From Tetracentron sinense (lineage: Eukaryota > Streptophyta > Magnoliopsida > Trochodendrales > Trochodendraceae): a stretch of 64,000 bases of DNA. The stretch is from the NCBI GenBank assembly GCA_015143295.1, contig CM026557.1:28491760-28555759 (forward strand), given 5' to 3'. The position numbers were made by a program, and so were the translations under genes. Below the pieces are notes generated by a model. It was not told the origin of the DNA. It ran no database searches and saw nothing but the letters and a program-made list of their open reading frames with translations. How positions within the stretch are numbered: the first letter of the stretch is position 1; each line of letters begins with the position of its first letter. This document shows positions 9,860 through 21,240 of the stretch, in pieces.

Positions 9860-11919
9860 CTTGAGAGCATCGTTACAAAGTTTTCCAATTTTTTAAAAAA
9901 ATCTTGAATAATGCTCGACTTTTTTGTTGATTAAATTAATGAAGTAATTGCAACTTTTGAAAAAAAATAACTTGAAAATCTAATTATTCACAACTTTTTG
10001 AAAAAGTAATGAATAAATATCTAATATATGAAATATAGTTGTTTATAATGTTCATAATTAATTTATATTTACAATTTTTTCATACCTTGCTCGACATTTT
10101 TCTGATTTATTTCTAATTTTTTTAAGTTTTATTGATTTTTTTTTTTTACTTTTCGCAGACAAATGATTCCCAAACTCTAACTTGGTACATATGCCCGGGA
10201 GTAGGGCTATCATTCCTCTCTCTCTTTCAAATATAGCTGTCCTACTCCGCCACAATTGAAAACTTTCTACCGCGTATCGCTCGTGCTCCTCATCAAATAT
10301 GTTACCAAAAAAACAAAGCCTTGAGTGGTGTTATGTTTAGTCTCATATCGGATGTATATCCAAGCACGTATGTCCTTATAAGTTCCATAGTGTCCCAAAC
10401 GGTTGGTACCCATTTTGCGAAGCTCTTGGTGAAGCTTATAAAGGCTGAAAATGTCTGCATGAGTGTGTGTGTTTGCATGTGGGGTGTGAGTGTGTGTTTT
10501 CCTTTCTTTGCCTTCATTATTCACCTTGTGGTGTTACTGAATTTACCCAAAAAAAAGAAGTGCGAGAAATGGAAATGTTGAAGAATGCGTAGTATTTCAA
10601 TAGGAAAAAAAAAAATGGTTTCCTCTTCGTCCGTCCATGGCCATCTATTGCCTTCTCTCACTATAATTTGTCTCGATCAACAATCACGGAACTCTTATCC
10701 TACATATTTATTTCATTTTGGAGCTGCAATTCAAAAGTTTCATACTACAGCTCGATCGCTTCGTGCAAAGAATTCTTTGATGGTTGCTAGTTAACATGAC
10801 TATACACCATACCTTCCAACAAAAAAAAAAACATGACTATATACCTTGAATATTTTGCGTAGATAGCGGAATGCGCCACCTTATGAACATGTAATGATAG
10901 AAAAATAATGAAAATTTCAACATATATCTTATGTTCAAGACTTTGAGTGGGCTGTAAGCAGTTGGAGATTGCATGTTCTTCCTACACAGTAGAATCCTTT
11001 TGGCATGCAATCATTTTTCATAAATCCTTGGTTAAATGAAAATTATTATGTACAAATTTTATGATTGTGCAGAGAAATGACAAGAGGATATTAGAACATT
11101 CATTTGGACTTTGTGGTACCATATAATTTTGATATTATGAAAGAACCAAATCATCTACGGTTATAACCGGATTGGGTGAATCTGGTTATGCCCCTGAGGT
11201 CGGGTCCCTTTTGACACCCCTTAACTGTGGTTAAGATTCACCACCCACATAAGGTTCACCCATTACACGCACCACCAAGTCAAAAACTTATAAAACAAGT
11301 GATCTCCAATGAAATCCGATTTTAGTCGCAATGAATCCAATGTACCTATTTTCCCTCAAAACAAATAACACAGCCTTAAATTTAAGATTTACATGATGAT
11401 TTATACTAAACTTTAATTTTCTATGTGATCTGAGAATCTCTAATGGCTAAAAGTAGTTATATGTGCAATTGTTGTTAGATGTTAATAACAGTGTGATATT
11501 CCATCAAAGAGGGTGGAGTGGTAGTTATATTGGGTGTTGGTTAGAGAAGAGCGAAGCCCTTACTGACACTTGGCTCAGACCATTTAGTTAAGATTAAGGG
11601 GAGCAGCATTCGGTCCTAGTTGATATGATTGGTTGACTTTAAACATCTGGGTATATAATAATTACAAGCTGACCAAAAGAATTGAGACACCTGTACTTTC
11701 CTTGTCAAATCATGTTCACCATTAGGTTGAAATTGATATATATAGGGGTTTTTGCATATCAGCTGCTGCATTCCATCGGCTTTGCAAATACACTATCATC
11801 ACTAACAGTTTTGCAAATTAACTCATGCTTTTGCAACTATTAGACAAACAACCTCAATCCCTAGTTTCGTTAGGTTTCCATTTGTTATTGTTAGGAAAAT
11901 AACTATTATTCCCTTATGA

Positions 11920-12440
11920 TATTTCATAACCTCACAAAGCCTTTAACTATCCTTGAACTATGGTTAATAAATTTTAACCCTTGTGATTAAAATTCACACC
12001 CTTAAGGATAAAGCATCTAACCCTTGTTTTAAATAAAAATAAAAATTAACATGTCCCATTTTAACTTAGGTTAAGATACACTAATCCTTAGAGTTAAAAG
12101 CCTCTAGTCCTGGTTTTAAAAGAAAAAAATTAACGTGTCCCCTTTGAACTCCCTTTAACTGTGATTAAGATTTATTAACCCTTAGAGTTAAAGCATCTAC
12201 CTTGATTTTGAGAAAAAATATTAGAAAATATTAACTTGTCCCTTTTTAACTCCCTTTAACTGTGGTTAAGATTCACTCACCCTTAGGGTTAAAATATCTA
12301 ACTAACCCTTAGGGTTAAAGCATCTAACCTTGATTTTTAGAAAAAAAAAATTTATATAACATATCTTTTAACTCCCTTTAATTGTGTTTAGGGTTCACTA
12401 ACCCTCATGGAAGAGGACATGTTAATTTTCTTTTTAATAC
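11920..12440. repeat. Degenerate tandem repeat block
   Basis: Motifs of the type CCCTTTAACTGTGGTTAAG, TTCACTAACCCTTAGGGTT and AAAGCATCTAACC recur several times with irregular spacing. The block reads as a decayed repeat with period near 100 bp. It ends just before an antisense LTR fragment at 12478. Confidence 0.5.
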
Positions 12441-12477
12441 CAAAGACCATGGTTAGATGCTTTAACCAGAAGAATCT

Positions 12478-12700
12478 ATCACAACCCAAAATACCCCCTA
12501 AGGGTTAAGGATACTTTGGCTTGTGATGTGCCCTATCAAACCATATCATCCTGTGAAATACACAAGACATAACATAGCGGAAGCAATTAGAAGGCGGAAG
12601 CAAACTTTCTAATAATATAAACCTGTATATGGTTACAAGTCTGAACCAACAGAATATAAACTAAAGCATAAAGTATGAAGTGGACAAGTCCCACGAAGAC
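12478..12700 (-). repeat. Fragment of a gypsy LTR 3' end, antisense
   Basis: Read on the minus strand this ends in a decayed ...TATTTTGGGTTGTGA and contains the GGACTTGTCCACTTC and CTTCCGC segments seen near the 3' end of the Tekay-type LTRs at 62830-63094 and 54130-54366. Only the last approximately 220 bp of such an LTR is present. It abuts the Athila-like LTR copy. Confidence 0.55.
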
Positions 12701-13600
12701 TGTGCTAGTTATATTGCTTAATAATAAAAATGAATTTTTTATTTAAAGGTGAACGATTGGATTTGGGTTGTTGATTAAAAAATCTAAAATTATTCTAAAT
12801 ATTAAAGCAAACAAAAGTGATTAGGAATCTAGAGAAAGAAATCTAGGGTATTGAATTCACCACTAGCCTCCTAACCTTGATTAACTATATTCAATCCAGG
12901 GATTATTATTTGTAATTGATTTTGAATAATTGGACTACAAGTCTCAATTAAATTCTTGCAAAAGATCAAGTATAAGAATCCTAGGTATGATCTATCTTTG
13001 GTTGGCACAGATCATCTACATTATACTAACTAACCTAGGGTTATGTAAACATTATACTAACTAACCTAGGGTTATGGCCACGATCCGTCTTTCCATAGGT
13101 ATAGTTCATCTTACAATTCTCATACTTGTATAAGAAGCACCATTACATGACATCCATAAATGAAATCACAGAAATTAATTATTGATTGAATCTCAATCAA
13201 ATAAAAGTTAATTCCTAAGACAAAGAAAACTTTATTAAGATTGAAAATTGAACAATGAAATCGATTGTCAAAGCAATCCTCGAGTCATGCAATCTCTATT
13301 ACAAATAATGGAACCCTAGAAAGAAATACAGAAACTACAACGTTACTCGGCTAGGGTTTCATCAAAACCCTAAATGGGAGCTTAGTTGCTCATGGGGAAA
13401 GGAGTAGCTGTCATTGATGGTGAAGATTCCATGCTCCAAGACCTTCTTAAACTTTTCTCCAGCCTCCTTTTCTGATAAAAATCACCCTAGAACTCATGAA
13501 CCCATTTCCTTTTATAAGGTAGCAAGTAGAGTTTCAAAAAGGCAAATATCCGAAAATCTGCGGACTTCCGCTCAGGCGGAGCTAGCTAGCGCTCAGGCAG
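12701..13600 (-). repeat. 3' LTR of the Athila-like element, truncated
   Basis: This segment is collinear with 23110-23953 plus 27306-27325, the other LTR of the same element, sharing for example the CACGAAGACT..GTTATATTGC start and the GAGCTAGCTAG end. It contains a private 31-bp tandem duplication (CATTATACTAACTAACCTAG unit, about 13018-13077) that is single in the other copy. Its right part is replaced by a Tekay gag fragment at about 13600. Confidence 0.75.
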
Positions 13601-14947
13601 TGGTGAGTAGCGCTCGGGGTCAGTCGAGTAGTTCTTCAGAGAAAAGGACTAGGACTGCACCGTACCAGTTCTCCCAGCCGATGTCGGCTCAGAGACCTTC
13701 TTTTGCGCCTCAGGCACCGCGTCCTACGGCATCGCAAGCTACGAGGGTTATGCCTCCGGCTTCCTCCGCATCGCAGACATTTGAGGAGTGCGCCGTATGT
13801 GGTCGTCGGCATAAGACTGGAGATTGCCGAAGAATGTCAGGTGGATGCTTCCACTGTGGCGAGATGGGCCATATGATTCGAGATTGCCCGCGCAAGCAAT
13901 CACAGTCTGGATCACAGGGAGTTCGGCCTCCAGGCAGGCATAATTCACTTCAGGGGTCTTCATCTCAGGCCTCTAGATCCTTGCAGCCTACCCAGCAGCC
14001 TCGTCAGGCAAACCAGGGCAGAGTCTTTGCCATGACTGATAGAGACGCACAAGCATCTGATGATGTTGTGTAAGGTACGCACGAACTAGTCCTTGTCAAA
14101 GTTCTAATATTACCATGATATGTTTGTATCTATATATATCCTATGTGGTGTTTTGCGATGTTTGTATCTATATGTACAGTTGTGTTATAACTGAGATGAT
14201 TCAAATTCTCAGGTTCGTTGCTCGTAAATGAATGTTTGGCAAGAGTGTTGATAGACACAGGATCCACTCACTCGTTCGTTTCACCAAGCTTTGCCAAAGG
14301 CTTTACGTCCGAGCCAAGCAAGCTACCTAGGGAGTTGTCCATTTCGACTCCATTGGGAAAATCTATTGAGACAGATAAAGTGTATCCGGATAGTGTTGTA
14401 CAAGTCATGCAGCACGAGTTGCCAGTCGACTTGATCCTTCTGGGAATTCAGGATTGGGATTTCGATGTCATCCTAGGTATGGATTGGCTCTCAACTCACC
14501 ATGGACACGTGGCGTGTTTCGAGAAAGTGGTGCATTTTAAACCCGTGGGGTTAAAGCCGTTTCATTTCAGGGGACTTCAGAGAAGAGACATTGCTCGCTT
14601 TGCAGCTCTTAGTCTCGAGGGTGTAGAAGTGCGAGACTCCACACCCATTCCAGTGGTATGTGAGTATATGGTGTTTTTCCGGAAACCTTGCCGGGATTGC
14701 CTCCCGATCGTGCAATCGAGTTTGCGATTGAGCTAGCTCCAGGCACAGTTCCGATTTCAAGAGCTCCGTATAGGATGGCCCCTATTGAGCTTAAGGAGTT
14801 AAAAGAGCAGTTAGAAGAATTGCAAGGCCTTGGTTTTATCCGGCCAAGTGTTTCACCTTGGGGGCTCCGGTTCTCTTCGTGAAGAAGAAAGATGGATCAA
14901 TGCGTATGTGCATTGATTACAGGCAATTGAACAAGGTCACGATCAAG
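13601..14947 (+). pseudogene. Tekay/Del-like gag-pol fragment with the gag/pro intron
   Basis: The piece is homologous to the young element at 51890-61983. It starts in the C-terminal half of Gag, with double zinc knuckles (CAVCGRRHKTGDC and CFHCGEMGHMIRDC), and continues to GRVFA..ASDDVV. A TAA then falls at 14071-14073, directly before the donor. After a 138-bp intron-like segment comes protease ([11 protein letters not shown]) and the start of RT ([28 protein letters not shown]). Frameshifts lie near 14670 and 14870, and the homology stops abruptly at about 14947. It appears embedded between the Athila 3' LTR and the Athila 3' non-coding region, with no LTR of its own. Confidence 0.8.
14075..14212 (+). 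other. Intron-like segment between gag and protease (decayed copy)
   Basis: The donor AAG|GTACGC is identical to that of the young element and the acceptor is TTCTCAG|GT. Removing 138 bp joins the Gag frame (phase 1) to [12 protein letters not shown] and the protease in frame, the same phase and position as at 55932-56064. The inside is AT-rich and clearly diverged from the other copy. Confidence 0.75.
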
Positions 14948-16690
14948 ACACTAACATCCAATCCTGCGAAAATGCTCAATCAGGATTTCCAAACTCAAAC
15001 AATTGCTAGAACATGTAATAATAAGATAATTGTAACACAAAATCCGTAATTCTCAATGTATTAACAAGTTTAAAGATTCAAAACTTCATAATCGCACTTT
15101 CATTCAATTTCAACCAAAATTCGAACCTTTATGCCCATTCACAGAATTGCCATTAGTTTCTTTGGTGTGTAGTAAACTAACATTAAAATATGTGGCCTCA
15201 ATTTTGCTTCAAAACACATATTATGTTATCCCACAAGTTATCAGAATTACTATCAATTTGAAAAACCCAAGGCATTTAACTTATTAATCATGAGATTTAA
15301 TATTTTTTTTATGTGAGTACTGTGCAATGATTAAGTCCATTAAGATTTCTGGACAACCCGCGTAGCGAGTGTTAGGCCAATGACTCCCAAACCAGAAGGT
15401 TTTAGGGTACTAGGTGTCAAGACACCCCTAAGAGCTTATTAACTCGAGTTAAATAGGCTCTAGACTTAAACTAGTCACACACAGGCTTTTATCCATTCCA
15501 GAACTTTCACTGTTTGACGCAAACACTCATTGCTTACTGAGGCAAGAGGCCCGGTTACTTGATATGAAACTTGGTCAAGTTGTCTTCTTACTTTATATAT
15601 ATATATATAAGTTATGCCAAGGTTGATCAATTTTTAGGTCATCTAATTCCGCATGAGATAACAAGAATATAAATTAAGATGACTAAGGTTTAAGCCCCAC
15701 AAAACAAATGTTAGAGTGCTCGTGCATTGTTCAAAGTGTACTAATGACTCATTTATTACTCAAGAATAAATGATTCGAACAATAATTATATTTGCTGATT
15801 GTGTGATCATGTATTTTTGAATTTACACTCATCAATAAAAATTGAATTATGATTTATATATCACAATATTCTATAGTTACTAATTGTTCAGCACTTGCAA
15901 AAAGTATCCTATAGACCTGATATCCTTGCATTTTTACAAAGTCATCATTGTAATTCAATTTATTGCACCCCCAAACTTGAACTATACATTGTCCTCAATG
16001 TAAAATAGAATGCAAGAAACACAGATAAGAACAAGAACAATATTACCTCATTTGGTGAATGCATGATACATAAGATCAATGAATGAAAAAGGGGCATTAA
16101 GAAATAACACATAAGCACAACCCCCAAACTTCGTTGACACTAAACCTTTAAAGATGTTAGTAGCCATGTTGCCAATAAAAGAATGGATAATGCTAGAAAA
16201 TTCAATAAATAAAGCATGAGCAAGGTTATCTAATCAAAATCAAGTTGATAAAGCAAATGGCGACAAAGAACAGTTCTAAAAAGAACAAGGTGTATCATAA
16301 TTTTTTTTTTAAAAGAAGAGTCCTAAACTATCTTGAGGAAGCATCGCTCATTCCATAGGTTCATTGATTCACGCCATTGTATGCAATTCCTTCGGAGGTT
16401 CAACAACACCACCACAATTAGTTCACCAAGAACATCATCCTCCTATTGGGATTTCATAGACGCGGACTCACAATCAGGGGAACGCTTTGCCCCCCCCCCC
16501 CCCCACTACTCTAAATAGATTCTGGTTGGTTCCAAACTACCTCAAGCTGGGTGAGTGATAATGCAAACTAGACAGGTGAGCACAGTGAAGTCTCACGCAT
16601 CACAAACGTACAGTGACCACGATGGAGGGGGTGTGTTTTACTTCACCCAAAAAATGAGACTCAAAGAAAAAAAAGTCTAAAATCCTAAGA
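14948..16690 (-). other. Athila-like 3' non-coding region
   Basis: AT-rich sequence with no long ORF. On the minus strand it has AAGTTTGGGGGTGCAA (about 15965-15980) and a second AAGTTTGGGGGTTGTG (about 16118-16133), both PPT-like. The CCGGGCCTCTTGCCTCAG block near 15540-15560 is of a kind I recall from the long untranslated region of Athila elements. A (C)n run lies at 16492-16504 and a (TA)n run at 15596-15608. Confidence 0.5.
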
Positions 16691-17074
16691 AAAAGAGGTT
16701 GGGTTGCCTCCTAACAAGCGCTAAATTTTTTCGTTTTCAACAAGACATGATGCAATCTCACTCATCCTACTAGATGGGGTCCACCAACTCGATGGACTCG
16801 ATTAGCTCCCCACTCACAATACCCTAAACATAGGGCTTTAATCGTTAGGCATTAACCTTGAGTAGATGCCTATCCCTTAGATCTTTAATTTCAACCTCCG
16901 TTGCATTTCTCGCAAAGGTACTGCATTCTCTTCCAAATGAATGCGATGCATGCAAACGGAAGGATTAATCCCCTTCAAATCAGCTATAGTCCATCCTATA
17001 GCTCCCTTGTGGCTTTTCAATACCATCATCAACTGACTCTCATTCTCACTTGATAGATCAGATGCAATGATCAC
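16690..17074 (-). pseudogene. Athila-like RT stub next to a 3' terminal block
   Basis: The minus frame at 17074-16877 reads like the segment before RT and the first RT residues (HKGAIGWTIADLKGINPSVCMHRI), then stops. The next sequence already resembles the 3' terminal block (GCGCTTGTTAGGAGGCAACC, 16705-16725). Almost all of RT, RNase H and integrase is therefore missing, so this is an internally deleted, non-autonomous derivative. Confidence 0.65.
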
Positions 17075-17094
17075 CGAGAGAGTCTCATTCAGAC

Positions 17095-17862
17095 CTAAAA
17101 GGCATACTTGAGTGTTGTCGGAAGTGGCTTTAACTCAAGTTTAGGTGGAGCTTCTAGGGAAGGGATGGCAGGGACACTAGAAGTAGTCGATAATGGCTCT
17201 TTTCGGGTTTTCCATGGAGGAAAATCCATCGGAGGGGTAGAAATAAAAATAGTATTTACCTCCTCAATGGATCCTTCGATATCGAAGTCCTCAAAACCGA
17301 AATGAGTAAGACGAGCCTCTAATGGATCTTCACTTAAAATAAATGGAAGGGCATCCTCAACTGGTTCTTCTATCAAGTCAACTAAAAAACATTTCTTTTC
17401 ATCCGGTGGTTGATTAGAGGCATTGAAAATATCAAGCCTGACATTCATGTTTCCGAAAGACACATCCATCACCTCAGTTCTACAATTGATACATGCATTG
17501 GCAGTAGCCAAGAATGGGTGACCTAAGATGACAGGGATTTTTCTTTTAGGATTATGAACCGGTTCCATATCAAGGACGAGGAAGTCAACAGAAAAATAGA
17601 ATTTGTCGACCTTGATTAGGACATCTTCAATCACCCCACGAGGTATTTTAAGAGATCTATCTGCTAAGTGCAAAATGACTGAAGTGGGGCTAAGCTCTCC
17701 TAAACCGAGCTGCTCATATACTGAGAAGGGGAGCAAATTGACAATCGATCCTAAATCAAGGAGTGTCCGATCAATGGAGTGATCTCCAATGACACAAGAA
17801 ATTGTAAGGGCACCCGGATCTTTGAACTTAGGAGGAGTAGAATGTTGCAAAATAGAGCTCAC
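17095..17862 (-). pseudogene. Athila-like protease region
   Basis: A 255-codon open segment continues from the gag C-terminus without its own clear start. It has the retroviral-type aspartic protease signature in a changed form, DLGSIVNLLPFSVYEQLGLGEL, where families normally have D(T/S)G(S/A)S. PVILGHPFLATANACINCRTE is the second conserved part. The Thr to Leu change beside the catalytic Asp argues against activity. Downstream it runs into the RT stub. Confidence 0.75.
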
Positions 17863-18789
17863 CTACTCAGTAAGGACTTTCTTGGACACACGTGTCCTAG
17901 ATTTGCGCTTCTGAGTGCACAAGTCCTTTAAAAATTTAGTATAGGCCAGAACTTTCTTGATTGCATCAAGCAAATGGAGATTTACTTTGACCTGTTTGAA
18001 GACCTTCATCATTTCATCCATTTTCGTTTCCTTTTTACCAAAGGGAGATGGTGCATCTAAGCACTGTGGGAATGGAGCTCTAGGCACATAAGGCGCCTCA
18101 GGAATGAAATGAGATGAAGTTGTAGAAGGAACCATGTCCTTCTCAAAAACTTTCAGTCTTGGTCCATTAGAATTGGTTGAGCACACTTCGAACTCTTCTT
18201 CTTCCCTATCATTCTTCTCTCCAGCTCTATTTTCCAATACCTTCCCACTCCACAAAGTGGTGACCGCTTGCACATGCTCACGGGGATGACCATTTTTTTG
18301 AGCATCATCGACAATGTGCACACCTCATGGGTTACTCACCGGTTAGCTCGAAAGTTTTCCTTCCTCTCTCCTGTTTACAGTATTAGCTAGTTGTCCCATT
18401 TGGGACTCAAGTTTTTGGATTGACTGAGTATGAGAGTGCAACAACTGGGTGTTGGCTTGTAATAACTGGGTATTAGCCTCTAACCCTTGAATAGTGGTCA
18501 ACACTTTCTCCTCAAAATTTAGATTTATTGGAGGAGGATTAGGGTGTTGATTCTGTTGTGGTTAAGGAGGATGGTAATTGGACTGATTCGGAAATGGCCG
18601 AACATTCTATCTTAGCAGTTGAGGAAATGAGTTGTTTGGAGCTTGTTGCCAAGAGAAATTTGGATGATTTCTCCAACCGGGGTTATATGTGTAGGAAAAT
18701 GGATCATTACCCGGTTTTGAATACATGGCATTAACATGCTCCTGAACAAATTCAGGGAATTGCATTGCTGAAGGGCAATTATAAGCACC
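17863..18789 (-). pseudogene. gag: Athila-like gag, C-terminal part
   Basis: The minus strand encodes the C-terminal Gag part: the region ending in MYSKPGNDPFSYTYN..NHPNFSW (about 18640-18760), a Gln/Asn-rich stretch, then the 18321-17863 frame with TLWSGKVLEN, AVTTLWSGK-type and PYVPRAPFPQCL motifs usual before Athila protease. Stops and frameshifts interrupt it near 18330 and 18560. It is separated from the N-terminal part by a 2.9-kb insertion. Confidence 0.7.
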
Positions 18790-18799
18790 TAATTTTTAC

Positions 18800-20880
18800 T
18801 ATCCTAACCATGGTTAAGGATTCTTAACCATGGTTAAGCCCCCAGTCAAATCCCTTAACCATGGCAACCCCTAGACAATCCCTAACCCTAGGTAGACCCC
18901 TAGTTAACCCTAACTTAACTCTACTTAAACCCTAGGTGAACCGTAGCCTAGCCCTAGCATAGTTGTAGCATACCCTAGCCTAGCCCTAACCTAGCCCTAG
19001 CCGAGTTGTAGCCTAACCCTAGTCATAACTTAGGTGAACCCTCGCAAACCCTAGTCTAAGATCAAGCCCTAGTTAAGCCCTAGGCCCTTAGGGCTCAACC
19101 CTCAAAATCCAAAACCCCTAGGACGTCTAAATCCTTGGCCTGGGCCCAAGCCCAGGCCCAGAACAATTCAAAAAAAAACCCTGCACCGTATGCGTAACCT
19201 GGGCCAGGCCCTTTGGGAAAAATCCCTTGGTGTCTGTAATCCTCCCTTGATTTTCAAGGGTTTGAGGATGTCGGTAATCCCATTGCTGACACCCCCTGAT
19301 TTTCTCTTCTGCAGCACACCACCCCCTTGAGCGGTCAGGCACACCACCTGAGCCCCTCTCCGCCTGCAGGCAACCTCTCCACCTCATAATAGCCCCCTCC
19401 TACCCCTGTACAAATGCCATGGGTGTCCCCATGGCTCTCCCTATAAAGGGCAGAAAACCCCAAACGCATGAACGACCGGCAGTCCCCTAATCCGAGGCTC
19501 TAAGAAAATCCCCAGCCTTAACCCCTCTTCCATACCTTCAGGACAGTAACTCTATACCCCCAGTAGCTTCCGTAGCACCACTCAACCCCTCCAACACCTG
19601 CAGTACCACCACCGTGCCCCACTCCACTTCCAACAACGCTCACCTTGGCCAGGAGTGTAGCAACAGGGTAGGGCTTCCTCCTACCCTCTATTTTATTTTT
19701 TTTGGCAAATTTGAGCCCCTGGTCCATTCTAGGGGACCTTCTCCTCGGTTTTTGCTGGTACACCCACAGTAGGGGTCTCTCCCACCTTGTTCATGGTGTG
19801 GGAACCCCCTACAAGTATAGCGTGTTTGGACCAACCTTAGAGGGTTCTGGGGTCCCTCATACCATGAGGGAACCCCTAGTTCCACTCCCTTTGTAGCCGG
19901 AAGGGCCTAGTTTAAAAATCTCAAAAGTCCAGGGTGTCAGCAATCTCAATGCCAACACCATTGAACCCTTCTGTTCTAGGGCCTGTGGACCCCACCTGAG
20001 GACTTTTTGGGTCATTTCAAGGCCTAGGTTAGGACCTCCTAGGTCTCCCCTACACTTTATCTGAACACCTCGAGACCCATAGTTAACCTTAACTAGGGTT
20101 AAAATCTAAAAAACCAAAAACTGTCAGAATATCGGTAATTAAATTGCGACATTCATTATTTTATATAAATGGTGACTAGGCCACCTTTGGCCCACTGTAG
20201 GGCCCACATCAGACCACCCCTAGGTCCCACCTCAGGCTTAAACTCTTCACTGGAGTTCCCTCTTCAAAATCGTGGGTCAATCACCCCCTAACTCACCCCC
20301 TAACCATAGTTACAGGGGAGCAAACCATAGTTAAAAGTGCTGATGTTGGCAGTGAAGCATTCACCACCATTATGGATTTTAGCATAATTGGAATTGGCGG
20401 TAAAGTATTCACTGCCAATTTTAATTTTGCCATGTTTTGGACTTTGCAGTGGACCCACAACCCATGGGGACCCTCCACTAGACCTTAACTGACCCCTAGG
20501 GCCCACCTCGAGCTTGCCCAAACCATCCCTTGCCTTAACCATGTTTAACTCAACCATGATTATAAGCAAACCATGGTTAATTGGCCAAACCAACTTGGAA
20601 ATCTGAGAAAATTCTTAAAAATCTAAAATATTTCAAAACTTGGGAAAATGTCACTTTTGGACTGTATACTCTTGCCTAACCATGGTTAGATGAGTTTAAC
20701 CATGGTTAACACTTGGTTTAACCATGGTTAAGCCCATTTAAGCCTTGGTTAAAATTTTAAAAATCATGGAAAAATCTCAAATGGTAATATAATTCCAAAT
20801 TTGACTTTGTACACTACCTAACCTTGGTTATCCAGACTAACCATGGTTAAACATATGTCTTAACCATGGTTACCTCATTC
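18800..20880. repeat. Dispersed array of the palindrome TTAACCATGGTTAA
   Basis: More than a dozen exact or near copies of this 14-bp palindrome occur, at about 18806, 18826, 18856, 20284, 20322, 20536, 20568, 20679, 20697, 20718, 20817, 20838 and 20860. Spacing is irregular (about 20-140 bp in the clusters). Between about 18860 and 19090 a degenerate CCTAGCCCTAAC repeat fills the space. Confidence 0.8.
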
Positions 20881-20997
20881 AACTTGGAAAAATTTGAGAA
20901 AAATCTCCAAAAATGTTTAAACAACTCTTAAAGACCATAAACATACCTTGGATCTCACCCAACCCTGGTTAGCAATCCTAACCACAGTTAAACCCTT

Positions 20998-21240
20998 GTT
21001 GGCCTACCGAGCCTAACCCTAAGCCTACCGGACTTACCCTTGGCTTGCCGGGCCTAATCTTGGCCTATCGGGCCCAACCCTTAGTCTATCAGACTAAACC
21101 AAAGCCTACAGGCCCAAACCCTTGGTCTACCGGACCACCCTTTGGCCTACCGAGCCCAATCTTGGCCTACCGGGCCCAAACCCCCTAATCTACCAGACTA
21201 CCCTTTGGGCTACCGGGCCCAATCAACCATAACTAAGCAC
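20998..21240. repeat. Degenerate tandem repeat with TTGGCCTACCGGGCCCAA units
   Basis: About nine units of roughly 24-30 bp share the core CTACCGGGCC or CTACCGGACC. The repeat belongs to the 2.9-kb insert and is GC-rich compared with the surrounding DNA. Confidence 0.7.

Larger units (their letters stand above)
9080..12477. other. Non-coding AT-rich stretch with short degenerate repeats
   Basis: No supported gene or element border here. An approximately 80-bp segment at about 9165-9245 is repeated at about 9520-9600 (both contain TTCCCATTCCATCCC followed by a TTAA..GGTTAAGCTTAA motif). A TTAACTGTGGTTAAG-like motif recurs at about 9225, 11219, 12168 and 12251. A hairpin is listed separately. 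Short ORFs here show no recognisable domain. Confidence 0.6.

Noticed and set aside
10267..10581. Overlapping 71-86 codon frames on both strands
   Set aside because: They come from a GT/CA-rich low-complexity stretch. No domain or gene structure is visible.
18900..19090. CCTAGCCCTAACC-type repeats that resemble telomere DNA
   Set aside because: The units do not follow the plant CCCTAAA repeat and lie within a mobile-element insert.
19127..19885. Several 65-86 codon minus-strand frames with Gly/Arg-rich products
   Set aside because: They lie in the GC-rich part of the 2.9-kb insert; composition explains them. No conserved motif.
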